Shown here: positions 1 to 12,448 of the stretch, piece by piece
Layout: each line of letters starts with the position of its first letter
Numbering within the stretch: the stretch's first letter is position 1
Assembly (NCBI GenBank): GCA_001414485.1
Contig: LLEY01000058.1
Location: 248,001 to 312,000 of the forward strand
Source: Calycina herbarum
Lineage: Eukaryota; Ascomycota; Leotiomycetes; Helotiales; Pezizellaceae
DNA: 64,000 nt
Direction of reading: 5' to 3'
Made by a program: the position numbers and the translations under genes
Notes under the pieces: generated by a model
Told to the model about the DNA's origin: nothing
The model's database searches: none
What the model saw: the letters and a program-made list of their open reading frames with translations, nothing else

Positions 1-1239
1 CGTGCCACACAACGTTGTATTGCCGAGGTTGAGTCGATGAGTGCATCGAAATCCGTTGCGCTGCGGCGTGAGGAAGCGATGATGTAGAGGAGAACTTGAG
101 TCTCAAAATTTCTTCAAGAAAAAGGTCAAAACCCGGTACTGATATATGTTTCGAACCTCGATGTTTATACTTATCTCTTGCCCGGATAAGCTGCATCTCA
201 TGTAACTGTATGATAATCGGAATCTGCAGCCCTTTGTAGGATTTTGATAATCTGGCTGACGTACATAACCGCAGGGGTGAAAACATCGGCAATCGGAAAT
301 CCTTTTGCTGGTCTTCCACGTGCCTCCTTACGAGGACTTCTATGAAACACCTCGCTCCCTCGTCAGCAAGTAATCTAGAACATAACCGCGAGATTGAAGA
401 TTGTTGTACGTTGGTTCTTTTTGATGTCGTTGGATTTCTCGATCGACTGGAGCGAAAATTCCTTTGGGGTGGGTTTATGGCCGAGGTTGGTTTCTAGTCG
501 CACGGACATACTCCTAGGTGCGAGTTTATAACACGTGATCTTGGAGAACTCTACCCCTCCAATCATTGCGATCGAGTGGGGCTTCGACAACTCACATGAC
601 ACCTCCCCCTTTCCGCCCCCAAACACGTGTCTGCTGTTCATCAAGAAATCGAACAACTAAGTGAAAATGAGTTATGTGCGCGGCTTAGAATAATCAACTT
701 TCATTGATCTTCGAAGTCCTCTAAGACAAACAATTGATTGTTCGGACTTATATCTTCCCATGGGTGTACGCAGAACGATTCCTGAGACTCTTAGCCGCCT
801 ACCACCCAACCCCAGTTCTTCCCTGCATAGAAATAAACGCTCACCGTCTCGACCCGCAGAACTCTCTCTGTACAACAAATCAATCTCTTTAACCCAACTC
901 TCGGGTTCCCCAGTTTCTCGATCAACCGAATGAACCTCGCTGAAGAAAAGGTAAAAGGTTATGTTTCGCGAACGGAAACATGCAGATGCAATCCCCTGGT
1001 CGTTGCATAATGTGTTGGTGTAAGAAGGCTATGTTCCCCTGGCTGGGGAATGATGGACTTCTCAGCCTTCTTTCCTTTCTGCCTGTTTTGTGATTCTCGA
1101 TTCTATTTCATCTTATTGTCGTTATTGTCGTTTATTTGCTCTTGTTTGAATTTCCAAAATTGGTATCAGACCCGAAATATCGATATATCTCCGTCTCGTT
1201 CAGAAGAGGGGTTGCTAGCTCCAGGAAGAAGAGCGAGAA
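1..1239. other. Intergenic region upstream of the NLR-like gene
   Basis: This stretch has normal base composition without the TA-rich RIP signature. I find no convincing gene. The open frames at 375-656 and 672-878 on the minus strand have no recognisable domain and no splice context. The last 200 bases are rich in T and C, as is common before fungal start codons, and end in a good start context (A at -3, G at +4) for the gene at 1240. A hairpin at 1022-1072 is listed separately. Confidence 0.5.
1022..1072. repeat. Imperfect inverted repeat (hairpin) upstream of the NLR-like gene
   Basis: The outer arms AAGAAGGCT (1022-1030) and AGCCTTCTT (1064-1072) are perfectly complementary. The inner arms TTCCCC (1034-1039) and GGGGAA (1045-1050) enclose a 5-base loop. 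It lies about 170 bases before the start codon, so it could sit in the promoter or 5' leader. No function can be assigned. Confidence 0.55.
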
Positions 1240-4200
1240 ATGGGACTTGAGATCCTCCATCCCCTCCTCTCAGAAAACAACAACATAGACGTCACCTCCC
1301 ACCTAACACTCGAGTTCGTTCTCTCCTCTTCCCTTCCATCCCTCCCATTCTCTCTTCTCTCCTCTCTTCGTGTACTCCCTACTCACCGCCTCTCCAAAAG
1401 CATAATAGCACTCCACGGTCTCAACGGCCACCCCACACGAACATGGACCTCCCCCACCACCCAAACCCTCTGGCACCGCGACCTCCTCCCTCACTCCCTC
1501 CCCCACACACGAACAATGACATTTGGCTACGACGCCAAAGCAGCATTCTCCTCCACCACATCAGGAATCCTAGAACATGCTCGCGATCTCCTGCGTTGTA
1601 TATCCGAATCCCGCACTCTATCCCATGAGAAGCATCGACCGTTGATATTCATCGCTCACTCTTTGGGAGGATTAGTGCTCAAACAAGCGCTTCTTATCGC
1701 TGCAGAAGCAGGCGAAGGAAGAGAATATGGAAATATATGGGGCAGTGCTTTAGGCATTTTGTTTTTTGGAACACCACATAGAGGGAGTTCGTTGGCGGGT
1801 TATGGCGCGCAGTTGGCGAGGGTACCTACTGCTTTGTCGATGAAACCGGAACCGATTCTTCTCCATTCGTTGAGCACAGGGAGTTTCCTGCTGGGAGAAT
1901 TGAATGAGGAATTTCGTCTTTTGATGGAGCGAAGAGGGGAGGGAAGGGAAATCATCAGTTTCTATGAGACGAAGGGGATGGCGGGTGTGGGGATGGTTGT
2001 TGAGCCTTCTTCCGCGACTGTGAATCCGGCTGGGAAGATGGTCGGCTGGGAGATACCAATTCCGGTGGTGGGAAATCATAGGGACATGTGTCGATTTGAT
2101 GGTTCTCAAGATCCGACGTATGTCACAGCCGTGCATAGTATTCAACGACTAAGGAGGGGGAAAATACAGGGTGGGGAAGTGAAGAATGAGTGGTTTATTG
2201 TGGAGCAGATCGTAAATCCTCATTTTACGGGAAGAAATGAGATGAGGACTGAGATGAGGGATGCTTTGCTTGGTGAGAGGTTTCTGGGAGAAAGGGAACA
2301 GAAGAGATTTGTGCTTTTTGGATTGGGTGGGAGTGGAAAGACTCAGGTGTGTTTGAAATTCGCGCAGGATTTCAGAGACAGGTAAGTTACAATTTCACCC
2401 AGGTATATGGGAATTCTAGCTACCCATAGGATCTCTCAATAACTGAAGATGAATGATCAAGTACTGACTTTTGTTGGTGATAGATTTTGGGCAGTCTTCT
2501 TCATCGACGCCTCAAGCATCTCAACAGCAACCGAAGGTTTTCAAAACATCGCAAAAAAGCTCAAAATAAAAACCACTAATCCAAATGCAACAATAATCGA
2601 TACCGTCAAAGAATCTCTTTCCACAAACGAGAATTGGCTTCTCATAGTCGACAACGCAGATGACCCACGTCTTGATATCTCTCGATTTTTCCCCACTGGT
2701 ACGAAGGGATCTATCTTGATCACGACCCGAAATCCGGATTTTGTCAAATTTGCCAACATAGGATCGCAGTGTGTGGAACAGATGGAGGGGAGCGATGCTG
2801 TAGCTTTGTTATTGAAAACCTCTGGATTGGGAAACGCACAAAAATCAGCGCAGTCAACAAAGGAAGAAATAGAAAAGAGGGAAGCGATGAAGGTGGCCAG
2901 GACATTGGGATGTCTTGCACTGGCAATCATCCAAGCAGGAGCAGTAATTAGACAAGGACTCGTCAGTTTGAGTGGCTTCTGTGAGCTCTATGCAAAGCGG
3001 AAGAGAGAGTTATTGGAGAGTGGTATTCCAGACGCGAGCACAGAGTATCAACGCTCTGTGTACACGACCTGGGAAATCTCGCTGAAGATGATTGGGGAGA
3101 TGTCAGATAATTACGCGCTATTCGCACTGGAGCTTCTACGTCATTTTTCATTCATGCATTTCGATGGAGTACGAGAAGCAATGTTTGAGGATGCCTGGAA
3201 TAACGAGAAGTTGCTTGATTGCAGGACAACATACTTCGCATCAACCCTGTTGATAACACTGATGCCACAAGAATGGAACCCAATCCTCATGGGCAAAGCA
3301 TTAGGACTTTTGACATCTTTCTCTCTCATCACCCTTGACGCAGATCGCCGTATCTCAATGCATCCACTTGTACACCAATGGTCTCGGGAGCGAATGGTCG
3401 AGGCAGAACGAAAAGAAGCCTTGCTCATTACAATTCTGACACTTGGCATGGCATCGATGGGCTCAAGCGACCTTGAAAGAAATCAACGAAGGTATTTGCT
3501 GCCGCACATCGATGCTTGTCTACACCAGTCCCAAGAGCAATTATTTGCCGATGGGCCTCAACTTCCCAATCGCATCTTTGCAGCTTTGTTTTTTCGAAGA
3601 GTATATACAGACAACAACAACCCAAGTTCACTAGGTCTGTCTCGCAGAGCCTACGAGTGCGTAAAAACAAAATTACAAATAGGAGACACGATTTATATTT
3701 CCGCATCAGAAGCATATGCTTCCGAACTGAGTGATTTTGGAAGAAGCGGTGAGGCAAGCGAAATCTGGATAGAGCTACTGGAGAGCCACGAAGTCCTCGG
3801 TGTTGAAAACGCCGAAACAACTGCGAGATATAACAGCAGGCTGGCTGTTGCCTACCAAGAGTGCGGAAACCCCGAAAAAGCACTCGAGTTGTGCGAAAAG
3901 TTACTCGGAGAGTATCAAAGTGCTCCAGGAATAAGCAATTTGACCTTGATAGAAACCTTGGAAGCAATGGGGTCGGCCTATTGGGTCTTGAAGAAATGGA
4001 AGGATGCCCGGAAATGTCTAGAGGCAGCTTTGGACATGCGCAAAACCACATACGGCGACGGCCCAAACAGTGTGAAACTTGGCCCGCTTAGTGATTTGGC
4101 AACGACATACAGCCACCTCAAACAGCACAAAAAAGCCATTGCAACGCAAAAGCAAGTTATAGACCTCGAGATCCGGTGCTTCGGCGCAGAACACATGCGA

Positions 4201-4581
4201 ACCATCACTTCCATCGCCCTCCTAGAGGATATGAAATATACGGCTGGTTTTGTACTCAGTTCCGTCATCACACGAGGGAAGTCGTTAGCCACTACGGAAA
4301 AAGCTTTCAAACAAATCGAAGAACCCCAAGAGGAGGTCAACACAACATCCTTGTTCTACATGGTACAACTCGCCGGGGATTATTTCGCATGCGGCTGGTT
4401 TGAGAAAGCTATGGCCTTGCAGGAAAAGGTGTTGGAAATATACACCCGACAATGGGGTAAAGATCACCCGAACACTCTTATGGCCGCAACCGATCTCAAA
4501 AGGTTTAAAAGATGGGCTTTAGTGCGAAATACCTTCTATTGGTGGGTTCCGAAGAAAATCGGTAAGAAATTTAGAATGTAA
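1240..4581 (+). CDS. NLR-like protein: alpha/beta hydrolase, NB-ARC, TPR
   Basis: Two exons, 1240-2381 and 2484-4581, give 1079 residues. Residues 52-300 form a SesB-like alpha/beta hydrolase: HGLNGHP near 59, nucleophile elbow AHSLGG with Ser141, FFGTPHRGSSLAG at 175-187 and probable catalytic His280 in NHRDMCRF. The NB-ARC domain follows, with P-loop GLGGSGKT (361-368), Walker B LLIVDNADD (433-441), LITTRN (459-464), a GLPL-like LGCLALAI (522-529) and an MHD-like MHPLVH (673-678). From about 710 to 1050 there are TPR repeats of kinesin-light-chain type. In fungi this architecture belongs to NLR receptors linked to non-self recognition and programmed cell death; that role is inferred from the family. 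The frame is clean with no RIP stops. The intron falls exactly where the conserved RFW segment after the P-loop begins. The start has A at -3 and G at +4. The first 50 residues match no family and an upstream exon cannot be excluded. Confidence 0.9.
2382..2483 (+). other. Intron of the NLR-like gene
   Basis: Donor GTAAGT at 2382 and acceptor TAG at 2481-2483, 102 bases, with a branch-like CTGAC at 2464-2468. Splicing joins AG to A to make Arg381 and gives the conserved sequence FRDRFWAVFFIDASS across the junction. Reading through instead meets stops, so the split into two open frames is an intron, not a frameshift. Confidence 0.9.
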
Positions 4582-5320
4582 TGATGGGAAAATAGTTTCA
4601 AGACACCGAAAACTTCAAGACCACTAGGTCCAGATAGCATTGCCAAAAAATCTGGTGAGATTGCAAAATTTAAGCATGTAATAAAACAAAGAATAATTGT
4701 TTCAAACATACGTAAACTCGCTACATGTCAAAATGAGATAAATAAGAGTTGGGGCCACAGCTCGTGGCACACCTAAGCGAGAACACCAAAACCTAGACCT
4801 TATTTTTAAAAATATATTATAAATCTAATTCTAATCATTTTAACTTTAAATTAAAAACTTATATTAATGAATAGTAGCTAATCCACGTACTTTAATAACG
4901 TCTTTTAATTTATATATTAATCTCTTAGTATATATCTAATAATCACGTAGATCTACCAGATCCTAAAGCCTCTAGATCTCCCTAATCAACTCCCCCTTAG
5001 AAGTCGGTATAAAGAGTAACTTTTTTAGCTCTTCTTTCATCTACCGCCAGACCTTCTCAATTATATTTAAATTAGAGAAAGAAGGAGGCTAATTAAAGCC
5101 GCGGATACTATATTAGAGCTTAGCTAAACGAGTATGTCTCTTATATACCTTTGAACCGTCTTCTATAAAGATATAGTCGGTACTAAGCTTATCGAATAAG
5201 GAATAGATAACTAGCTTAAGAACTTGATCCCTATAAACTTGAGAATTTACCTCTCTATAGCCTTATTCCTTCTCTAAGAATATAAGAGGGGACTTATAAT
5301 CCTAGCCGATCGCGCTCTAG

Positions 5321-5453
5321 TGTCACGAATCACGTGCCAGCACGTGACGAAGTGAAGTCCAGGCGACGCCCTGACAGGACGAGTACTATTGTAACCCTGG
5401 AAGGAAGAAAGGATTGGATGTAGTAGGACATGCAATCCTGGGATCTCGTTACA
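5321..5453 (+). repeat. 5' LTR of Gypsy 1, internally deleted
   Basis: It begins TGTCACGAATCACGTG and ends GTTACA, matching the ends of the other LTRs of this family. Compared with the 461-base 3' LTR it lacks about 330 central bases, from just after GGATCTC to GTTACA. The two LTRs of a new insertion are copies of each other, so this deletion came later. The sequence keeps many CpA sites, unlike its partner. Confidence 0.88.
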
Positions 5454-5487
5454 CTTTGAGCACCTGCTTAGAAGTAAGATCGCTACC

Positions 5488-8400
5488 ATGTCAGCAACCT
5501 CTTCTACTCCGAAACCCACCCCGCCGAAGCCAGCTGTGGCCCCCCTAGTTACGCTAGTTACTACTCTCCGTGAGAAAGTGAAACTTCCAATTCTAAAGCC
5601 GTTCGATAGCTTGCTAGAGAAGCTAGCTAAGTTTTTAATAAAAGCTTCCTTCTACTTAAACTTTTATTATACTTAGTTTAGAAATAAAACTAACTAGGTT
5701 ATATAGTTATCTACTCGTCTTAAAAGGGCAGCTTATAACTGGTTAGAACCGTATCTAGAGGACTACTAAGTAAACAAAACAACTAAGGGAAAAGTCTCTC
5801 TTTAAATATCTAAGAAGATAAGGGATTTGTTTAGAAATGTTTAAGAGTTTAAGAATAGAATTAACTAGGCTTTTAAGAATGTTAATATAAAGAAAAAGGC
5901 AGTTAGAGCTTTATATATACTTAAGTAAAAAGGTTTAGCTACTAAATATACCTTATAATTTTAATAATACTCTATATAAATAGGATAGAACGATGAAGCG
6001 TTATATAAATAATTCTATTATAGACTTAAGAATAATATTAAGAATAAACTTGTCTAAGAAGATTTTCTAGATATATTAAATAAATTAATAAATAACGCGA
6101 TTAAAATCGATAACTATATCTATAAAAGGAATCTAGAGAAGAAAGGAAGTTATAGTTATTAATATAGAAAGAGTAGATAAAAAGATTATAGAGATCTTAT
6201 AGAAATCGACGCTACTTAGAAATCATAGGTTCTAGGGAAGGAATCTAAGAAAGAAAACCCCTAGAAAGGAGAACTATTCTAGAAAGAAAGAAATCGCCGA
6301 CGTAAGTAAAATTTATACTACTTATATAGTCTATCTAGCTATAGAGTAAATAAGTATACTAAGAAGAAGAACTTAAGAGAGAAAAAGTAAGTTAATACTA
6401 TAGTTTAAAAAGAAGTAGCTTTACTTAATAAAATTAAACTTATAGATTTAGAGCTTAAAGCTAGGGAATATAGAATATAAGTCGAAGATAATAAGGAAGG
6501 GGATATTTAAGATACTAATAATAACGGAAATCTACTTCTTAAAGAATATTATAATATAATAAATACTTTAGATATAATAGTAGCTACTATATATATATAA
6601 TCTAAAGTAGGAAATACGTCGCCTATTTAAGAGGAATATAAATTACTACTCTTAACTAGTTCTTTAGAGTCGTTAGACTTATTATCTAGTTTAGAAGAAG
6701 AAATTTAAGATATAGGTCCTAGTATAGGAGAAACCTAGGCGTTTACTAGAATATTTAAGCGAGGAAATCGCTAGGTATATATAGACAACTAGAAACCGGA
6801 CTTCTAGAGCTCTTATTTAACATAAGGAATTAATCTAACTCTTTTAATAATATATACTATTAAAAGAGAAGACTATAAGATAATAACTTTAGTTAGTCTA
6901 ATTACTAGTAGAGAAACTATTAAAGGAAAAGAACTCGAGTATAGTTAATAATAAGCTAAAAGACCTAGTTATCCTAAAGTAGGAGACGTATAGAGGGTCT
7001 ACGACGTTTAGAAAGAGACTAGCTTATAGTTATAGTAAGTCTTAAACGGATTCTAGAGACGGATTAAGATAGCTTTCCTTAGAACAGTACCTGAAAAGTA
7101 TATACTAGAGGAATTCGGTTATTATATTATAGTTACGTTGATTAAGAATAATAGAATAATATTTAGAAAATATAGTTTGCTTAAACTATTTAATATACTC
7201 TTCTAGGAATAATAGGAATTCGATATAACTAAATAGGTAGAGTTAGAACTAGAAGAATATTATTTCCTATTTATAAGAGAATTATAGTTTTTAGAAGTAA
7301 TATAAGAAACAACTATATATTAGATTAGATATATACTAAGTACTACTACTAATTAGATATTAGAAAAACGGTTTAAAGGAATCTTATCTAAATCTAATAG
7401 AATAGTAAAATATTATTAGATATATAAAGTAGCTTTGTCTAATAAAGATAGAGTAGTATTTTTTCCTTAGTCTTAAATAAGAGCAGTTAGAGAAAAGAAT
7501 ATAAGAGACTATATATTTAGAGTTTATTATATAAAATCGGAGATATATACTACTTTAGAAGAAAAGTAGTTAGTAGTAACTATAGAAATATAAGAGAAAA
7601 AGTTATAAGTTATAATTAACTTAAGAGTAATAGATAACTTTATTTCCTTAATAGCTTTAGAAAAGTTAAACGTTCTAATTAAGAGAATAAAACTATACTA
7701 ATTAGGAGTAGTTAATAAAACAGATATTATATACTAAAATAGGATTATTAATTAGTAAACTATTCTAATAAAAACTAATATTAAAGGATACTACTTAGAT
7801 ATATAATTTAATATTATTAAGATAGGAAGTAAGGAAGTAATACTTAGTATACTATAGATTTAAGAACATAATCTAGATATCGACTAGAAGGCTAGAATAG
7901 TAACGTTTAGCTAATATAAATATATAGGTTTATATTTATAACTTTAAAGCTAGAATAAGGTTAGCGCTACCTCTTCTAATACGCTAGGACACCTTGCCTA
8001 GAGTCTTCTATAGGTTAGTAAGAAAGCTGATAATAAAATACCTATATAGTATAGAGAATTTAAGACTTTGTTTAAAAACCTAGAAGACTTATAAGCCTTG
8101 CTAAAACATTGCTTATAGGATTATAAGATTAAATTAAAAGAGAGTTATTATCTCTTAAAGTAGAAGCTTCGGTTATATAACTAGAAAAGCCTATAGAGAA
8201 TAGAAAGTTATATAAAGAAAGGTATTAAGAAGAGATATATTAGAAAATCTAAGTTATTAATTATCTTAAATATACTTATTATTAAGAAAAAAGATAACCT
8301 AGATAAGAGAGTATATATCGATTACTAAGAAGTAAATTATACTATAGTTAAGGACGCTTATCCGCTACTACCTAGCTAATACTTATAAGATAAGTTAGGT

Positions 8401-10930
8401 AAGATAGTACGATTTATAAAACTAGATTAATAAAACGCTTATAGACTTATATAAATAAAAACCAGAGACGAATAGAAGATAGTGTTTACCTTACTATCGG
8501 GCTTTTATAAATATATAGTTATACTATTTAGACTATATAATATACTAGCTATATATTAGAGATAAAATAATAATATTTTAGAAGATCTTCTAAGAGTAAT
8601 AGTAATCTATTACCTAGATAATATCTTAATCTTCTTAGAAAAAGAAGAAGAATATAAGAGATATATTAAAGAAGTTTTATAACGTCTAGTAAAAGTAAAC
8701 TCTTAGTTGAAACTCTTGAAATATAAGTTTAGAATAACTTAGATACTTTTCCTAAGATAGGTATTTAGCTTAGAGAAAATAGAAATAGATCTAGTAAAGA
8801 TCTAAGATATCTTAAACTAGAAGTTACTAAAGAATATAAAAGATATATAGTCTTTTCTTAGATTTATAAACTTCTACTATCTGTTTATTTAAAACTATAT
8901 AAAGATTACTAAACTAATATTAGTACTAGTAAAAAAGACTATTAAATTTATATAAAATAAATAAATAAAGAACGCTTTCTAGAAGATTAAAGTAAGGTTT
9001 ATAGAAAAACTTATTTTATATAATTTTAATATAGATAAACCTAGTATAATTGAAATAAATACTTTAGATATAGTAGTAGATATAATTTACTTATAACTAA
9101 ATAGAAAAGGGAAACTTATACTTATTATATATTATTCTAAAACGTTTAACCTAGTATAATAAAACTATAGTATCTTTAATAAGGAATTACTTACTATAGT
9201 ATTAGCCTTAGAATACTAGAGAATCTATTTATAACTAGTAAAATACTAAGTTATAATTCTATCTAACTATAAGAACCTTAGAACGTTTATAATAACTAAG
9301 GAACTTATAACTAGATAGTTAGCTAGATAGGCAGAAATATTAGAAGGATTTAATATTATTATTTAATATATAAAGAGAACGTTAAATACTTAAGCTAATA
9401 CTCTTAGCTAGAAACTTAGATATAAGAGAAATAAAGAGTATAAGAAGATTATAATCTTAAAAACTCTTAAGAATAGAGACTTAGTACTTATTATATATAA
9501 AATAGTAGTAATAAATAATATTTAAATAGATAAAATTTAAAATATATATAAAGGTTATAACTAGTATATAAAAGAGAAACTATAAGTTCCTAGCTTATAT
9601 ATAAAAGAATTCGTATAGGAATACTATACTACGCTTACTTATAGCTATTAAGGGATTTATAGAACTCTTTAATAGATAAGATAATACTACTATATTAATT
9701 AATTATCTATAATAGTTAAAGAAGTAATAGTAGAATATAATAGCTATACCTAGAATAAGGCTTTCTACTATACTTCTTATAGATAGATAAATACTACTCT
9801 AATACTATAAATACCTTAGAAATCGATATCTATAGATTTTATTATTAAATTACTAAAATCTAAAGATCTAATAATAAGAGTTAAATATAATACGATCCTA
9901 GTTATTATAGAACGACTTACGAAGTATATAATTCTAATAGTATATATAGAGTTAAGTATAGCTAAGAAATTAGTATTTATATTTCTTAGAAAAGTAGTCT
10001 TAAAATATAAACTATCTAAAGAAATACTCTTAGATAGAGATAAACTCTTTACCTTAAAATTTTAGATCGCTCTTATAGAACGATTAGGTGTAAAAAGGAA
10101 GCTTTCTATAGCTTTTTATCTCTAGATAAATAAAGGAAATAAATATATAAACTAAGTAGTTAAAACATACCTTTGTTATTATATAAACTACTAGTAAAAC
10201 AACTAGGTAGAGTTACTACCTTTAGTATAGTTTACTTATAATAGTTTAGTAACGGAAATAACACTTATTATACTATTCTATACTAATTATAGATATAAAT
10301 TATTAGTGTATTAAGAGCTACTATCTATAACTATTAATAACTAACTTACTTATATTTACGTCTTAAGAATTAAGAGCTTATATAAGGAACTTATAGAGGA
10401 CCTGTAGTTCGTAGCTAAAAGGAACGCTTACTACTATAACAAACGACGTAGTTAGAAGCTAATGCTAAAAGAGAAGGATAAAGTCTACTTAGTATAAAAA
10501 AATATTAATATAAAAAGACTAAGTAATAAACTAGATTATAAAAAACTTAGACTATTTAAAATTAAACGAGTTAAAGGATCTTTGAATTATAAATTAGTAT
10601 TACTAAAAATAATAAATATCTACCTAGTATTCTATATATCCTTACTCGAACTAGTACTACCGGGAGCACTACTAGCTCTATTTATAGAAATTCAACTAGT
10701 TAACTTAAACGCTAAATACGAAGTTAAAAGGATCCTTAACTATAAGACTATTAGAGGTAAGATTAAGTATTTAATTAAATAGTTAGACTATTTATATTTA
10801 GAGAATATATAGGAACTAAAAAACAATCTTAACTATTACTTAAGAGAACTTTAGAAGTTCTACTAGTAAAACCTAGAGCTGCCTAGAACTTAGGACTAGG
10901 GTTAGATAGAGACATATTATTAGAAAGTAC
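5488..10930 (+). pseudogene. gag-pol of Gypsy 1, RIP-inactivated
   Basis: A gag start codon at 5488 is followed by an open frame to about 5676, then stops at former Gln codons. A reverse transcriptase active-site segment of the YLDD type reads YYLDNILIF at about 8605-8632, with Asp changed to Asn as RIP would do. RNase H and integrase regions follow. Near 10700-10870 a chromodomain-like segment contains YEVKRILNYK and IKYLIK, then a run resembling WLDYPDSENTWEP in other members. In this family the polyprotein is processed into capsid, protease, RT/RNase H and integrase. Nothing here can be translated in full. Confidence 0.85.
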
Positions 10931-11113
10931 CTGTTTAACGAAAGAAGCTATCTCGAAGATAGGAAACTAGGCAGAAGAGGACTTAAGAGGAGGACTCGAA
11001 GGAGGAGGACTTAGAGGAGTAATAGAGAATCGTTTATATATAAGGCTAAAGAAAAATTAATATATAGGTTTTCGAGGTCTAGGGATAGGAACGATAAGAT
11101 AGCTAGAGCTATT

Positions 11114-11206
11114 ATAGGACCTTTTTAACTAAATATACTTAGAATAGTAAGAGGATTTAAAGAGCTCTAGGAAGTATCGACGGGACTGTTTATAATAAAA
11201 AGAATA
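11114..11206 (-). pseudogene. Antisense six-cysteine ORF relic in Gypsy 1
   Basis: On the strand opposite to gag-pol, between the end of pol and the 3' LTR, a 31-codon segment has aromatic Tyr codons at all six positions of the spacing X-2-X-6-X-9-X-2-X-6-X. The same segment in Gypsy C keeps Cys at two of these positions. TGT or TGC to TAT or TAC is the change expected from RIP. Flanking residues (KQSRR, FLEL, KSS) are shared with the copies in Gypsy C, D and G. See the corresponding finding. Confidence 0.55.
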
Positions 11207-11380
11207 AGTCTTAGCTAGACGTTATATAGATTCGATCTGTATAGTAAGAGCTAAACGCTCTTTTCGTTTAGTATATAAAGAGAACATGTTTATAAATAAA
11301 GAAAGGACGATATTCTTCTAATAGATATATTTTAGGTTTATATTCTAGTATAGAGACACGCTAGGCTAAGAGAGGGATAG

Positions 11381-11841
11381 TGTTACGAATTATATACTAG
11401 TATATAACGAAGTAAAGTCTAGGCGACGCTCTAATAGGACGAGCACTATTATAACTCTAGAAGGAAGAAAGGATTAGATATAGTAGAATATGTAATCCTA
11501 GGATCTTATTATAGTTTTATTATATAACTTAGTTAGAAGCAGTTAGGTAATAGAGTCTAGTTTTAAGAAGCCCTAGAAATAGAGTTAGACTCTATCTTTA
11601 GAACTCCTACTAAGCAGGACTCTAATATAAACGAAGGTTCTATATAAGACTAGCACGTCTACTATTAGATAGGAGCTTTATACTTAACTTTAGTTATTAA
11701 TCTTATTATCTTATTTAATATCTTTAATATAAGTAATAAGTTTACTTCTAAGTAAACAACCTAGCGTATCTGTACTTCTTATCTATATACTAACCTTCGA
11801 GACTTAGTTATCTTTATTTAGTTCGTTTAAGTTTCGTTATA
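11381..11841 (+). repeat. 3' LTR of Gypsy 1
   Basis: It runs 461 bases from TGTTACGAAT to CGTTATA (RIP form of CGTTACA) and is followed by TCTAG, the copy of the target duplication. It is heavily RIP-mutated. This length matches the LTRs of Gypsy C and the reconstructed LTR of Gypsy F. Confidence 0.9.
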
Positions 11842-11995
11842 TCTAGATTATAACCGATACCTTTCTTAAACGATATATCGACCTAATATAATCTTAATAC
11901 CTCTTTTTATCTATCTAACGTATAACCTAGACTCTCTTACTCTTTCTAAGCTTAAATATATACTCGTCTAACTATATAACCTTCCTCTAGTCCCT

Positions 11996-12448
11996 TGTTA
12001 CGAATCACGTTTTACGTAATAAGTAGTCTAGACAGCGTTCTAATAGAACAAGGTATAACGTCTAGGAAATAGAAGGTAACATAGAAGGGAATCTGTAATA
12101 TAGAAGGTATTTAAGGATTCTAGGATCTCACTGTTGGAAGTTGGTTATAATCACGTGACTAGAAAGGTAAGCGACATAGCCGACGAGTCAACTATGTCGA
12201 CTATGGCTAGATAGATCGACCATAGTAGCTAGAAGGTACGAAGGTTCTATATAGGACTAGCACGTCTGCTATTAGTTAAGAGCTTCGTACTTAACTTTAG
12301 TTATTAATCTTATCATTTTATTTAACATCTTTGATACAAGTAACGAGTTCACTTCTAAGTAAATAACCCGGCGCATCTGTACTTCTTACCTGCATACCAA
12401 CCTTCGAGACTTAGTCATCTTTGTTTAGTTCGTTTGAGTTTCGTTACA
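11996..12448 (+). repeat. Solo LTR of a related Gypsy subfamily
   Basis: It starts TGTTACGAATCACG and ends TTTCGTTACA, 453 bases, flanked by the duplication TCCCT at 11991-11995 and 12449-12453. The middle part (about 12120-12240) differs from the LTRs of Gypsy 1 and Gypsy C, so it is a separate subfamily. No internal region is present, which indicates recombination between the two LTRs of a former full element. Confidence 0.92.

Larger units (their letters stand above)
5321..11841 (+). mobile_element. Ty3/Gypsy chromovirus element (Gypsy 1), complete but degraded
   Basis: The element is bounded by the 5-base duplication TCTAG (5316-5320 and 11842-11846). The 5' LTR is 133 bases (5321-5453) and the 3' LTR 461 bases (11381-11841). 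The internal part has gag, then protease, reverse transcriptase, RNase H, integrase and a C-terminal chromodomain, all in the plus direction and broken by many TAA/TAG codons. It lies inside the Tc1/mariner transposase gene. The first 300 bases are nearly free of RIP while the rest is heavily mutated. Confidence 0.92.

Noticed and set aside
375..878. Two minus-strand open frames (93 and 68 codons) upstream of the NLR-like gene
   Set aside because: They have no recognisable domain, no splice signals and no homologous pattern; frames of this length are expected by chance in GC-normal DNA.
2449..2483. Start codon at 2449 for a separate 710-residue NB-ARC protein
   Set aside because: The ATG lies inside the intron; splicing joins P-loop and Walker B of one domain in frame.
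1303..4467. Many additional open frames on both strands within the NLR-like gene
   Set aside because: They overlap a long, domain-rich two-exon frame and have biased, domain-free sequences, so they are shadows of it.
10582..10782. A separate small gene of 66 codons
   Set aside because: It is the end of integrase and the chromodomain of Gypsy 1 pol, open by chance between RIP stops.
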